A stretch of DNA of 64,000 nt from Vibrio gelatinilyticus. GTDB taxonomy: Bacteria; Pseudomonadota; Gammaproteobacteria; Enterobacterales; Vibrionaceae. The stretch spans positions 1 through 64,000 of the forward strand of contig NZ_JAJNNZ010000015.1 of the NCBI RefSeq assembly GCF_022836845.1. The letters are read 5' to 3'. Below, piece after piece: positions 1 to 8,134 of this stretch; within the stretch, counting starts at the first letter, position 1, and the number at the start of each line of letters is the position of its first letter. The notes beneath the pieces were generated by a model. It was not told the origin of the DNA. It saw only the letters and a program-made list of their open reading frames with translations, and searched no databases. The position numbers and the translations under genes are program-made.

Positions 1-50
1 GATCTTTGACTAATTATTAGTTGATATCTTGCGAATATCGCATTTGAAAA

Positions 51-75
51 GGGGAGCTTAGGCTCCTCTTTTTAT
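51..75 (+). terminator. Rho-independent terminator of an upstream gene outside the window
   Basis: GGGAGC, a short TTA/AG loop and GCTCC are followed by a run of T. It probably ends the transcript entering from the left edge and isolates the S10 operon from it. The gene it serves is not in the window. Confidence 0.65.
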
Positions 76-176
76 TTCTTCAATCTTATACATTCGATTT
101 TTTCTTACTTTACAAACACATAACCTCCCTTGCTAAAAAACACTACGGCTCCAGTAGATTATTTTTTCTTCAGCTA

Positions 177-204
177 TTGCAACTCCGTTCCCGTTCTGTA
201 TAAT
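177..204 (+). promoter_or_regulatory. Likely sigma-70 promoter of the S10 ribosomal protein operon
   Basis: TTGCAA at 177-182 and a perfect TATAAT at 199-204 are separated by 16 bases. This lies about 270 bases upstream of rpsJ, the distance expected for an S10 promoter followed by a long regulated leader. Transcription would start near 211. The stretch between the terminator at 51-75 and this promoter is AT-rich and shows nothing else. Confidence 0.65.
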
Positions 205-473
205 ACCGCGCACTGGCCTAGCCAGTTGTGAACCAATGAGCATTGAGGAGTGAACGCCTACTCACGTAGATGTTTAGTAACGTAGACTCAGCTTATGTTC
301 GCAGTTAATACAATTATTTGCTTATCAATGATAAGTGAATGATCGAAAATTAGCTGACAATGCGCTCAATTAGAGTGCTACGGTTTCACATAAATCAATC
401 GGCATTCTCTCGTCTTTACGAGTATGAGTGGCGATATTGTTTGTGTAATTAATTAATTTTGGAGCTCTGTCTC
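205..473 (+). promoter_or_regulatory. S10 operon leader, candidate L4-responsive region
   Basis: This 270-base untranslated stretch separates the promoter from rpsJ. It holds several hairpins, including ACTGGC/GCCAGT at 212-226 and CTCGT-CTTT-ACGAG just before 425, the latter followed by a U-rich stretch. In E. coli the S10 leader folds into a series of hairpins where ribosomal protein L4 causes attenuation and blocks translation. The position and length here fit such a leader. The exact L4 site is inferred, not recognised base by base. Confidence 0.45.
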
Positions 474-785
474 ATGCAGAACCAACGTATTCGTATCCGC
501 CTAAAGGCTTTTGATTACAAACTAATCGATCAGTCTACTGCGGAAATCGTTGAAACAGCTAAGCGTACCGGCGCGCAGGTTCGTGGTCCTATTCCACTAC
601 CTACTCGTAAAGAGCGTTTCACTGTTCTTACCTCTCCACACGTCAACAAAGATGCACGTGACCAGTACGAAATTCGTACTCACAAGCGTTTGATCGACAT
701 CGTAGAGCCAACAGATAAAACTGTTGATGCTCTAATGCGTCTTGATCTTGCTGCTGGCGTTGATGTTCAAATCAGCCTAGGTTAA
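474..785 (+). CDS. rpsJ: 30S ribosomal protein S10 (NusE)
   Basis: This 103-residue protein begins MQNQRIRIRLKAFDYK and matches S10 over its full usual length. S10 sits in the head of the small subunit and also acts as NusE in transcription antitermination with NusB. I chose the ATG at 474 because a TTTTGGAG ribosome-binding site sits 9 bases upstream; the in-frame TTG at 459 would add residues absent from the family. It is the first gene of the S10 operon. Confidence 0.98.
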   Translation: MQNQRIRIRLKAFDYKLIDQSTAEIVETAKRTGAQVRGPIPLPTRKERFTVLTSPHVNKDARDQYEIRTHKRLIDIVEPTDKTVDALMRLDLAAGVDVQISLG

Positions 786-799
786 GGGAGATAAGAATA

Positions 800-1429
800 A
801 TGATTGGTCTAGTCGGACGTAAAGTGGGTATGACCCGCGTATTTACCGAAGAAGGCGTTTCTATCCCTGTAACAGTTGTTGAGGTTGAAGCGAACCGTGT
901 AACTCAAGTGCGTACACTTGACACAGATGGTTATGCAGCAATCCAAATCACTGCAGGTGCTAAGAAAGCTAGCCGTGTTTCTAAGCCAGAAGCTGGCCAC
1001 TTTGCGAAAGCAGGTGTTGAAGCAGGTCGCGGTCTTTGGGAATTCCGTTTGGAAAGCGGTGAAGAGTTTGAAGTTGGCGCTGAGCTAAACGTAGAACTTT
1101 TCAACGACGTTAAAAAAGTAGACGTTACTGGTACATCTAAAGGTAAAGGCTTCCAAGGCGCTGTTAAGCGTTGGAACTTCTCTACTCAAGATATGACTCA
1201 CGGTAACTCTTTGTCTCACCGTGCACCGGGTTCAATTGGTCAATGCCAAACTCCAGGTCGCGTATTTAAAGGCAAGAAAATGGCTGGTCACATGGGTGCT
1301 GAGCGTGTAACGACTCAAAACCTAGAGATCGTACGTGTTGACGCTGAGCGCAATCTGCTTCTTATTAAAGGTGCAGTACCAGGCGCAGTTGGCGGTAACG
1401 TGATCGTTAAACCAGCTATTAAAGCATAA
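800..1429 (+). CDS. rplC: 50S ribosomal protein L3
   Basis: The 209-residue protein starts MIGLVGRKVGMTRVF and has the L3 core with its long central extension (THGNSLSHRAPGSIGQ, around residues 133-148) that reaches toward the peptidyl transferase centre. The glutamine in GQCQTPG near residue 150 is the position methylated by PrmB in E. coli. A GGGAG site precedes the start by a few bases. Second gene of the S10 operon, 14 bases after rpsJ. Confidence 0.98.
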   Translation: MIGLVGRKVGMTRVFTEEGVSIPVTVVEVEANRVTQVRTLDTDGYAAIQITAGAKKASRVSKPEAGHFAKAGVEAGRGLWEFRLESGEEFEVGAELNVELFNDVKKVDVTGTSKGKGFQGAVKRWNFSTQDMTHGNSLSHRAPGSIGQCQTPGRVFKGKKMAGHMGAERVTTQNLEIVRVDAERNLLLIKGAVPGAVGGNVIVKPAIKA

Positions 1430-1445
1430 CGTCTAGGAGTAAGTA

Positions 1446-2048
1446 ATGGAATTGATGGTTAAAGGTGCTGATGCACTAACTGTTTCCGAGACTACTTTCG
1501 GACGTGACTTCAACGAAGCTCTTGTACACCAAGTAGTTGTTGCATATGCAGCAGGTGCTCGTCAAGGTACTCGTGCTCAAAAGACTCGTTCTGAAGTATC
1601 TGGCGGTGGCGCTAAGCCATGGCGTCAAAAAGGTACTGGCCGTGCTCGTGCTGGTACAATTCGTAGCCCAATCTGGCGTACAGGTGGTGTTACTTTTGCT
1701 GCGAAACCACAAGATCACAGCCAAAAAGTAAACAAAAAAATGTACCGCGGTGCTATGAAAAGCATTCTTTCTGAGCTTGTTCGTCAAGAGCGTTTGATCG
1801 TTGTTGATAACTTCTCAGTAGAAGCACCAAAAACAAAAGAACTTGTAGCTAAGCTTAATGAACTTGAGCTTAACGACGTTCTGATTGTGACTGGCGAAGT
1901 AGATGAGAATCTATTCTTAGCTGCTCGTAACCTGTACAAAGTTGACGCACGTGACGTTGCTGGTATTGATCCAGTAAGTCTAATTGCATTCAACAAGGTT
2001 CTAATGACTGCAGAAGCAGTTAAGCAAGTTGAGGAGATGCTAGCATGA
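1446..2048 (+). CDS. rplD: 50S ribosomal protein L4
   Basis: This 200-residue protein has the L4 signature: a basic internal loop (SEVSGGGAKPWRQKGTGRAR, residues about 49-68) that lines the peptide exit tunnel. In E. coli L4 is also the autogenous repressor of the S10 operon, which ties it to the long leader at 205-473. Its stop overlaps the rplW start in an ATGA, so translation of the two is probably coupled. Confidence 0.98.
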   Translation: MELMVKGADALTVSETTFGRDFNEALVHQVVVAYAAGARQGTRAQKTRSEVSGGGAKPWRQKGTGRARAGTIRSPIWRTGGVTFAAKPQDHSQKVNKKMYRGAMKSILSELVRQERLIVVDNFSVEAPKTKELVAKLNELELNDVLIVTGEVDENLFLAARNLYKVDARDVAGIDPVSLIAFNKVLMTAEAVKQVEEMLA

Positions 2049-2347
2049 TCACTGAAGAGCGTATCCTAAAAGTTCTACGTGCTCCGCACATCTCTGAGAA
2101 AGCAACTATGGCTGCTGAGAAAGCGAACACTATCGTTTTCAAAGTAGCAAAAGATGCAACTAAGAAAGAGATCAAAGCAGCTGTAGAAAAGCTATTTGAA
2201 GTTGAAGTTAAGTCTGTAAATACTCTTATTCTTAAGGGTAAGACTAAACGTCAAGGTCTACGTCAAGGTCGCCGCAGCGACGTTAAGAAGGCGTATGTGA
2301 CTCTGGCGGAAGGTCAAGATCTTGACTTCGTTGGCGGTGCGGAATAA
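2045..2347 (+). CDS. rplW: 50S ribosomal protein L23
   Basis: The 100-residue protein matches L23 (ERILKVLRAPHISEKATMAAEK). L23 lies at the exit of the peptide tunnel, where it docks trigger factor and the signal recognition particle. The ATG overlaps the last codon and stop of rplD. Confidence 0.98.
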   Translation: MITEERILKVLRAPHISEKATMAAEKANTIVFKVAKDATKKEIKAAVEKLFEVEVKSVNTLILKGKTKRQGLRQGRRSDVKKAYVTLAEGQDLDFVGGAE

Positions 2348-2363
2348 CAGGAGTAGTTAAACA

Positions 2364-3188
2364 ATGGCTATTGTTAAATGTAAGCCGACTTCCCCTGGTC
2401 GTCGTCACGTAGTTAAAGTTGTTAATGCTGACCTACACAAGGGTAAGCCATACGCACCACTTCTAGAGAAAAACTCTAAGAACGGTGGTCGTAACAACAA
2501 CGGTCGTATTACAGTACGTCACATCGGTGGTGGTCATAAGCAACACTATCGTTTGATTGACTTCAAGCGTACTAAAGATGGCATCCCAGCGAAAGTTGAG
2601 CGCCTAGAATACGATCCAAACCGTAGCGCAAACATCGCTCTAGTTCTGTACGCAGACGGTGAGCGCCGCTACATTATCGCACCAAAGGGCATCCAAGCGG
2701 GTGACCAAATCCAGTCAGGTGTTGATGCGCCAATCAAAGCAGGTAACACTCTGCCGATGCGTAACATCCCTGTAGGTTCTACAGTTCACTGTGTTGAATT
2801 GAAGCCTGGTAAAGGTGCACAAATTGCTCGTTCTGCAGGTGCATACGCACAAATCATCGCTCGCGATGGTGCTTATGTAACTGTACGCCTACGTTCAGGT
2901 GAGATGCGCAAGATATTATCAGAAGGCCGTGCAACAATCGGTGAAGTTGGTAATGCTGAGCACATGCTACGTGAACTTGGTAAAGCTGGTGCTACGCGCT
3001 GGCGCGGTGTTCGCCCTACCGTTCGCGGTGTGGTAATGAACCCGGTTGATCACCCACACGGTGGTGGTGAAGGTCGTACTTCTGGTGGCCGTCATCCAGT
3101 ATCTCCTTGGGGTGTTCCAACTAAAGGCTTCAAGACTCGTAAGAACAAGCGCACTGACAAGTACATCGTACGTCGTCGTAACAAATAA
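2364..3188 (+). CDS. rplB: 50S ribosomal protein L2
   Basis: The 274-residue protein begins MAIVKCKPTSPGRRHVVKV and carries the conserved C-terminal stretch GVVMNPVDHPHGGGEGR near residue 220, including the histidine implicated in peptidyl transferase function. L2 binds 23S rRNA and bridges the subunits. An AGGAG site stands upstream, 16 bases after rplW. Confidence 0.98.
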   Translation: MAIVKCKPTSPGRRHVVKVVNADLHKGKPYAPLLEKNSKNGGRNNNGRITVRHIGGGHKQHYRLIDFKRTKDGIPAKVERLEYDPNRSANIALVLYADGERRYIIAPKGIQAGDQIQSGVDAPIKAGNTLPMRNIPVGSTVHCVELKPGKGAQIARSAGAYAQIIARDGAYVTVRLRSGEMRKILSEGRATIGEVGNAEHMLRELGKAGATRWRGVRPTVRGVVMNPVDHPHGGGEGRTSGGRHPVSPWGVPTKGFKTRKNKRTDKYIVRRRNK

Positions 3189-3207
3189 TCTATAAAGAGG
3201 AATCGCC

Positions 3208-3486
3208 ATGCCACGTTCTCTCAAGAAAGGTCCATTTATTGACCTACACTTGCTGAAGAAGGTAGAGAAAGCGGTGGAAAGCGGAGACAAAAAGCCTATT
3301 AAGACTTGGTCCCGTCGCTCAATGATCATTCCAACAATGATCGGTTTGACCATCGCTGTCCATAATGGTCGTCAGCACGTTCCAGTTTTCGTTACCGAAG
3401 AAATGATCGGTCACAAACTGGGCGAATTTGCACCAACTCGCACTTATCGCGGCCACGCTGCTGATAAGAAAGCTAAGAAGAAATAG
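3208..3486 (+). CDS. rpsS: 30S ribosomal protein S19
   Basis: The 92-residue protein (MPRSLKKGPFIDLHLLKKVE) is full-length S19, a head protein of the small subunit that contacts S13 and the A-site finger. It is preceded by AGAGGAA and followed by rplV after a 10-base gap. Confidence 0.98.
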   Translation: MPRSLKKGPFIDLHLLKKVEKAVESGDKKPIKTWSRRSMIIPTMIGLTIAVHNGRQHVPVFVTEEMIGHKLGEFAPTRTYRGHAADKKAKKK

Positions 3487-3496
3487 GAGTTAGATG

Positions 3497-3829
3497 ATGG
3501 AAGCTATCGCTAAACATAACTTTGCTCGTATTTCTCCACAGAAAGCTCGCTTAGTTGCAGACCAAATCCGCGGTAAAAACGTGGATCAAGCTCTAGAAAT
3601 TCTAACGTTCAGCAACAAAAAAGCTGCTGAGTTGATCAAGAAGGTTCTAGAATCAGCAATCGCGAATGCGGAACACAACGAAGGTGCAGATATCGACGAT
3701 CTTAATGTCGCTAAAATCTTCGTAGATGAGGGCCCTATCATGAAGCGTATTATGCCTCGTGCTAAAGGCCGTGCGGACCGTATCTTGAAGCGTTCTAGCC
3801 ACATCACTGTTGTTGTAGCAGATCGCTAA
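3497..3829 (+). CDS. rplV: 50S ribosomal protein L22
   Basis: The 110-residue protein starts MEAIAKHNFARISPQKARLV. L22 has a beta-hairpin that lines the exit tunnel, visible here as the basic GPIMKRIMPRAKGRADRI near residue 80. Two adjacent ATG codons occur; the second (3497) lies 7 bases after the AGGAG and gives the length usual in Vibrio and E. coli, so I prefer it to 3494. Confidence 0.97.
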   Translation: MEAIAKHNFARISPQKARLVADQIRGKNVDQALEILTFSNKKAAELIKKVLESAIANAEHNEGADIDDLNVAKIFVDEGPIMKRIMPRAKGRADRILKRSSHITVVVADR

Positions 3830-3843
3830 CTAGGAGATAAGCA

Positions 3844-4542
3844 ATGGGTCAGAAAGTACATCCTAATGGTATTCGTCTTGGCATCGTTAAGCCTTGGAAT
3901 GCTACATGGTTTGCTAATACCAAAGATTTCGCTGATAACCTAGACGGCGACTTCAAGGTACGTCAGTTCCTAACTAAGGAACTACAAAAAGCATCTTTGT
4001 CTCGTATCGTTATCGAGCGTCCAGCTAAGAGCATCCGTGTGACTATTCACACTGCTCGTCCTGGCGTTGTTATCGGTAAGAAAGGCGAAGACGTTGAGAA
4101 ACTACGTGCAGGCGTAGCTAAGATCGCAGGTGTACCAGCGCAGATTAACATCGCTGAAGTACGTAAACCTGAGCTAGACGGCAAGTTAGTTGCTGATAGC
4201 ATCGCGTCTCAGCTAGAGCGTCGTGTTATGTTCCGTCGCGCTATGAAGCGTGCGGTACAAAACGCTATGCGTCTCGGCGCTAAAGGCATCAAAGTGGAAG
4301 TAAGCGGTCGTCTTGGCGGCGCTGAAATTGCACGTTCTGAGTGGTATCGTGAAGGTCGTGTACCTCTACACACTCTACGTGCTGACATTGATTACGCAAC
4401 TTCTTCGGCTCACACTCAATACGGTGTGATCGGCATTAAAGTTTGGATCTTCAAAGGTGAGATTCTAGGCGGAATGCCAGCTGCTAACGCAGTAGAGCCA
4501 AAAGGCGATAAGCCTAAGAAGCAGCGTAAAGGCCGTAAGTAA
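3844..4542 (+). CDS. rpsC: 30S ribosomal protein S3
   Basis: The 232-residue protein (MGQKVHPNGIRLGIVKPWN) has a KH domain with the GXXG-type loop IGKKGEDVEKLR near residue 77 and a C-terminal S3 domain. S3 is part of the mRNA entry tunnel. The tail is lysine-rich (KPKKQRKGRK). Confidence 0.98.
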   Translation: MGQKVHPNGIRLGIVKPWNATWFANTKDFADNLDGDFKVRQFLTKELQKASLSRIVIERPAKSIRVTIHTARPGVVIGKKGEDVEKLRAGVAKIAGVPAQINIAEVRKPELDGKLVADSIASQLERRVMFRRAMKRAVQNAMRLGAKGIKVEVSGRLGGAEIARSEWYREGRVPLHTLRADIDYATSSAHTQYGVIGIKVWIFKGEILGGMPAANAVEPKGDKPKKQRKGRK

Positions 4543-4553
4543 GGAGTCGACAG

Positions 4554-4964
4554 ATGCTACAACCTAAACGTACTAAGTTCCGTAAGGTTCAGACTGGTCG
4601 TAACCGTGGTCTAGCTAAAGGTACTGATGTAAGCTTCGGCGAATTCGGTCTTAAAGCTGTAGGCCGTGGTCGTCTAACTGCTCGTCAAATCGAAGCGGCA
4701 CGTCGTGCAATGACACGTCACGTTAAGCGTCAAGGTAAAATCTGGATCCGTGTGTTCCCAGACAAACCTATCACAGAAAAACCACTTGAAGTTCGTCAAG
4801 GTAAGGGTAAAGGTAACGTTGAGTACTGGGTAGCCCAAATCCAACCTGGTAAGGTTATGTACGAAATGGATGGTGTACCTGAAGAGTTGGCACGTGAAGC
4901 GTTCCGCCTAGCGGCTCGCAAACTGCCGTTCAAAACTACATTTGTAACTAAGCAGGTGATGTGA
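4554..4964 (+). CDS. rplP: 50S ribosomal protein L16
   Basis: The 136-residue protein (MLQPKRTKFRKVQTGRNRGL) is full-length L16, which binds near the A-site tRNA elbow. The arginine in GKGKGNVEYW-adjacent EVRQGKG corresponds to the region hydroxylated in E. coli. Its TGA stop overlaps the rpmC start by one base (TGATG). Confidence 0.98.
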   Translation: MLQPKRTKFRKVQTGRNRGLAKGTDVSFGEFGLKAVGRGRLTARQIEAARRAMTRHVKRQGKIWIRVFPDKPITEKPLEVRQGKGKGNVEYWVAQIQPGKVMYEMDGVPEELAREAFRLAARKLPFKTTFVTKQVM

Positions 4965-5155
4965 TGAAAGCACAAGATCTACGCGAAAAAAGCGTTGAAG
5001 AGCTTAACGCTGAGCTATTGAATTTGCTACGTGAACAGTTCAACTTGCGCATGCAAGCTGCAACTGGTCAACTACAGCAAACTCATACTCTGAAAGCTGT
5101 ACGCCGTGATATCGCACGTGTGAAAACTGTTTTGACTGAGAAGGCAGGCGCATAA
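4964..5155 (+). CDS. rpmC: 50S ribosomal protein L29
   Basis: This 63-residue two-helix protein (MKAQDLREKSVEELNAELLN) matches L29 at the tunnel exit. I use the ATG that overlaps the rplP stop by one base; an in-frame GTG three bases earlier would only add one residue. Its stop in turn overlaps the rpsQ start by one base (TAATG), suggesting coupled translation. Confidence 0.97.
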   Translation: MKAQDLREKSVEELNAELLNLLREQFNLRMQAATGQLQQTHTLKAVRRDIARVKTVLTEKAGA

Positions 5156-5409
5156 TGAGCGACAAAATTCGTACCCAACTAGGTCGTGTAATCAGCAACA
5201 AAGCAGATAAGTCTATTGTTGTTGCGATCGAACGCATGGTGAAACACCCAATTTACGGTAAATTCGTAAAGCGTACGACTAAACTACACGCACATGACGA
5301 AAACAACGAGTGTGGCCTTGGCGACACTGTTGAAATTCGCGAATGTCGTCCACTGTCTAAGATGAAGTCTTGGACATTGGTAAACATCGTAGAAAAAGCG
5401 AAATCTTAA
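5155..5409 (+). CDS. rpsQ: 30S ribosomal protein S17
   Basis: The 84-residue OB-fold protein (SDKIRTQLGRVISNKADKSI) is S17, a primary 16S rRNA binder. It is the last gene of the S10 operon; a strong terminator follows at 5432. Confidence 0.98.
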   Translation: MSDKIRTQLGRVISNKADKSIVVAIERMVKHPIYGKFVKRTTKLHAHDENNECGLGDTVEIRECRPLSKMKSWTLVNIVEKAKS

Positions 5410-5431
5410 TTTCGGTTTTCCTATAGAAATC

Positions 5432-5469
5432 AAGCGGCTCCGAATTTTTTTTGGGGCCGCTTATTTTTT
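5432..5469 (+). terminator. Rho-independent terminator at the end of the S10 operon
   Basis: AAGCGGCTCC and GGGGCCGCTT form a long GC-rich stem, followed by ATTTTTT. It stands between rpsQ and the spc promoter, so the S10 and spc operons are transcriptionally separated here. Confidence 0.85.
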
Positions 5470-5492
5470 GTCTATCCAAGTCTCGAAAAGGG

Positions 5493-5501
5493 TGGTACAA
5501 T
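5493..5501 (+). promoter_or_regulatory. Extended -10 promoter of the spc operon
   Basis: TG at 5493-5494, one base, then TACAAT at 5496-5501 make an extended -10 element. No good -35 hexamer stands 16-18 bases upstream (TTGTCT at 5468 is too far). It lies 70 bases before rplN and just after the S10 terminator, the place expected for the spc promoter. Confidence 0.55.
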
Positions 5502-5570
5502 TCGCGTCCCTTTAAAGAGGCAGCCCGACCCGAGAGGGTCTAGTTTTTAATATTTAGCGGAGCACTAACA

Positions 5571-5942
5571 ATGATCCAAATGCAAAGTACACTCGACGCT
5601 GCGGATAACTCCGGCGCTCGTAGAGTAATGTGTATTAAGGTTCTGGGTGGCTCTCACCGTCGTTATGCACATATCGGTGACATCATCAAAGTTACAGTGA
5701 AGGAAGCAATTCCTCGCGGTAAAGTAAAAAAAGGTGATGTTCTGAAGGCGGTGGTAGTTCGCACCCGTAAAGGCGTTCGTCGTCCAGACGGTTCTGTCAT
5801 TCGCTTCGACCGTAATGCTTGTGTATTGTTAAACGACACTACTGAGCAACCAGTCGGCACACGTATCTTTGGTCCAGTGACTCGTGAACTTCGTAATGCG
5901 AAATTCATGAAGATTGTTTCACTGGCTCCAGAAGTTCTGTAA
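5571..5942 (+). CDS. rplN: 50S ribosomal protein L14
   Basis: The 123-residue protein (MIQMQSTLDAADNSGARRVM) is full-length L14, which sits at the subunit interface and is the docking site of the silencing factor RsfS. It is the first gene of the spc operon, with a GCGGAG ribosome-binding site. Confidence 0.98.
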   Translation: MIQMQSTLDAADNSGARRVMCIKVLGGSHRRYAHIGDIIKVTVKEAIPRGKVKKGDVLKAVVVRTRKGVRRPDGSVIRFDRNACVLLNDTTEQPVGTRIFGPVTRELRNAKFMKIVSLAPEVL

Positions 5943-5953
5943 GGAGCGTCAAC

Positions 5954-6271
5954 ATGGCAGCTAAAATCCGTCGTAATGACGAAGTAATCGTTCTTGCTGG
6001 TAAAGATAAAGGCAAGAAAGGTAAAGTAACTAAGGTACTCGCTACCGGTAAAGTTATCGTTGAAGGTATCAACCTTGTTAAGAAGCACCAAAAGCCGGTT
6101 CCGGCTCTAGGTCAACAAGGTGGCATCGTTGAACAAGAAGCAGCTATTGATGCTTCTAACGTTGCAATCTTTAACGCAGCTACTGGCAAAGCGGACCGTA
6201 TCGGTTTCCGTATTGAAGACGGCAAGAAAGTTCGTTTCTTCAAGTCTAACGGCGAAACCGTTTCTAACTAA
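5954..6271 (+). CDS. rplX: 50S ribosomal protein L24
   Basis: The 105-residue protein has the KOW motif near its N-terminus (DEVIVLAGKDKGKKGKVTKV). L24 starts assembly of the large subunit and lies at the tunnel exit. AAGGAG precedes the ATG by 7 bases. Confidence 0.98.
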   Translation: MAAKIRRNDEVIVLAGKDKGKKGKVTKVLATGKVIVEGINLVKKHQKPVPALGQQGGIVEQEAAIDASNVAIFNAATGKADRIGFRIEDGKKVRFFKSNGETVSN

Positions 6272-6294
6272 TAGAAGTAATTTGGAGTTCTACT

Positions 6295-6834
6295 ATGGCG
6301 AAACTGCATGATTACTACAAGTCGTCTGTAGTTGCTGAACTGACCAAAGAGTTCAGCTACTCAAGCGTCATGCAAGTCCCTAGGATTGAGAAAATCACCC
6401 TAAACATGGGCGTTGGTGAAGCAATCAACGATAAGAAACTGCTAGAAAACGCAGCAGCTGATATGGCAACGATCTCTGGTCAAAAGCCACTTATCACTAA
6501 AGCGCGTAAATCTGTTGCAGGTTTCAAAATTCGTGAAGGCTACCCAATTGGTTGTAAAGTAACCTTACGTGGCGAGCGTATGTGGGAGTTCTTAGAGCGT
6601 CTCATTTCTATCGCACTTCCACGTGTACGTGATTTCCGTGGTGTTAGCGCTAAGTCTTTTGACGGACGCGGTAACTACAGCATGGGCGTTCGCGAGCAAA
6701 TCATCTTCCCGGAAATCGACTACGATAAAGTCGATCGCGTTCGCGGTCTTGATATTACTATCACGACAACCGCGGGTTCCGATGAGGAAGGCCGAGCTCT
6801 GCTGGCTGCCTTTAACTTCCCATTCCGTAAGTAA
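6295..6834 (+). CDS. rplE: 50S ribosomal protein L5
   Basis: The 179-residue protein (MAKLHDYYKSSVVAELTKEF) is full-length L5, which binds 5S rRNA and touches P-site tRNA. The GGGRGNYSMGV-type stretch (DGRGNYSMGVREQIIFPE) lies near residue 122. Confidence 0.98.
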   Translation: MAKLHDYYKSSVVAELTKEFSYSSVMQVPRIEKITLNMGVGEAINDKKLLENAAADMATISGQKPLITKARKSVAGFKIREGYPIGCKVTLRGERMWEFLERLISIALPRVRDFRGVSAKSFDGRGNYSMGVREQIIFPEIDYDKVDRVRGLDITITTTAGSDEEGRALLAAFNFPFRK

Positions 6835-6851
6835 GGTGAAGGGTTACTGTT

Positions 6852-7157
6852 ATGGCTAAACAATCAATGAAAGCGCGCGAAACTAAACGCGCGAAGCTAG
6901 TAGCTAAGTTCGCTGAAAAGCGTTCAGCGCTTAAAGCTATCATCAGCGATGTAAACGCATCTGAAGAAGATCGTTGGAATGCAGTTCTTAAACTGCAAGC
7001 TCTTCCACGTGATTCAAGTGCATCACGTCAGCGCAACCGTTGCAACCAAACTGGTCGTCCACACGGTTACCTACGTAAATTCGGTCTAAGCCGCATTAAG
7101 GTTCGCGAAGCTTGCATGAAAGGCGAGATTCCGGGTCTTCGTAAGGCTAGCTGGTAA
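6852..7157 (+). CDS. rpsN: 30S ribosomal protein S14, zinc-free type
   Basis: The 101-residue protein (MAKQSMKARETKRAKLVAKF) is the long S14 form without a CXXC...CXXC zinc ribbon. It retains the C-terminal GRPHGYLRKFGLSRIKVRE core. S14 is in the small subunit head. Confidence 0.98.
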   Translation: MAKQSMKARETKRAKLVAKFAEKRSALKAIISDVNASEEDRWNAVLKLQALPRDSSASRQRNRCNQTGRPHGYLRKFGLSRIKVREACMKGEIPGLRKASW

Positions 7158-7186
7158 TTGCCACTTAATCATTTGGAGTAAATCGT

Positions 7187-7579
7187 ATGAGCATGCAAGA
7201 TCCGATTTCGGATATGCTGACCCGCATTCGTAACGGTCAGGCAGCAGATAAAGTTGCTGTAAAAATGCCTTCTTCAAAGCTTAAAGTTGCAATTGCTACT
7301 TTGCTAAAGGCTGAAGGCTACATCGTTGACTTCGCTGTAGAAGGCGAAGCAAAACCTGTGCTAGAAGTTACACTTAAGTACTTCCAAGCTAAACCAGTTA
7401 TCGAGCAAATCCAACGTGTTTCACGTCCTGGCCTACGCGTCTACAAGAATAAAGACTCGTTGCCATCAGTGATGGGCGGTATGGGTATTGCTGTTGTTTC
7501 CACTTCCAAGGGTCTTATGTCAGACCGCGCTGCTCGCAAAGCAGGTCTTGGTGGTGAAATCATCTGCTACGTAGCTTAA
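7187..7579 (+). CDS. rpsH: 30S ribosomal protein S8
   Basis: The 130-residue protein (MSMQDPISDMLTRIRNGQA) ends with the S8 signature STSKGLMSDRAARKAGLGGE. In E. coli S8 represses the spc operon by binding mRNA near rplE. TTTGGAG precedes the ATG. Confidence 0.98.
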   Translation: MSMQDPISDMLTRIRNGQAADKVAVKMPSSKLKVAIATLLKAEGYIVDFAVEGEAKPVLEVTLKYFQAKPVIEQIQRVSRPGLRVYKNKDSLPSVMGGMGIAVVSTSKGLMSDRAARKAGLGGEIICYVA

Positions 7580-7591
7580 TAGGAGTAGACT

Positions 7592-8125
7592 ATGTCTCGT
7601 GTTGCTAAAGCACCTGTCGCTATTCCAGCTGGCGTAGAGGTGAAACTAAACGGCCAAGAGATCACTGTTAAAGGTGGTAAAGGTGAACTTACTCGCGTTC
7701 TTAACGACGCAGTAATCGTTGCCCAGGAAGATAACACTATCGTTTTCGCACCGCGCGAAGGTATCGCTAAAGCTAACGCTCAAGCTGGTACTGCACGTGC
7801 ACTTGTGAACAACATGGTTGTTGGTGTTACTGAAGGCTTTACTAAGAAACTTACCCTTAAGGGTGTTGGTTACCGTGCTGCTATTAAAGGCAACGCTGTA
7901 GGTCTAACTCTAGGTTTCTCTCACCCAGTTGAGCACGAGTTGCCAGCGGGTATTAAAGCTGAGTGTCCAAGCCAAACTGAAATCGTACTAACGGGTTGTG
8001 ACAAGCAACTTGTTGGTCAGGTTGCGGCTGACATTCGTTCTTATCGTGAGCCTGAGCCTTATAAAGGCAAAGGTGTTCGTTACGCAGATGAAATTGTGCG
8101 TACTAAAGAAGCTAAGAAGAAGTAA
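7592..8125 (+). CDS. rplF: 50S ribosomal protein L6
   Basis: The 177-residue protein has two L6 repeats and the C-terminal signature PEPYKGKGVRYADE near residue 157. L6 lies next to the sarcin-ricin loop used by elongation factors. Confidence 0.98.
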   Translation: MSRVAKAPVAIPAGVEVKLNGQEITVKGGKGELTRVLNDAVIVAQEDNTIVFAPREGIAKANAQAGTARALVNNMVVGVTEGFTKKLTLKGVGYRAAIKGNAVGLTLGFSHPVEHELPAGIKAECPSQTEIVLTGCDKQLVGQVAADIRSYREPEPYKGKGVRYADEIVRTKEAKKK

Positions 8126-8134
8126 GGTAACACT

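Noticed and set aside
2967..3353. 128-codon minus-strand frame antisense to rplB-rpsS
   Set aside because: It spans two conserved ribosomal genes on the opposite strand and lacks start signals.
5663..6091. 142-codon minus-strand frame antisense to rplN-rplX
   Set aside because: It mirrors strongly biased ribosomal protein codons and crosses the two-gene junction with no initiation signal.
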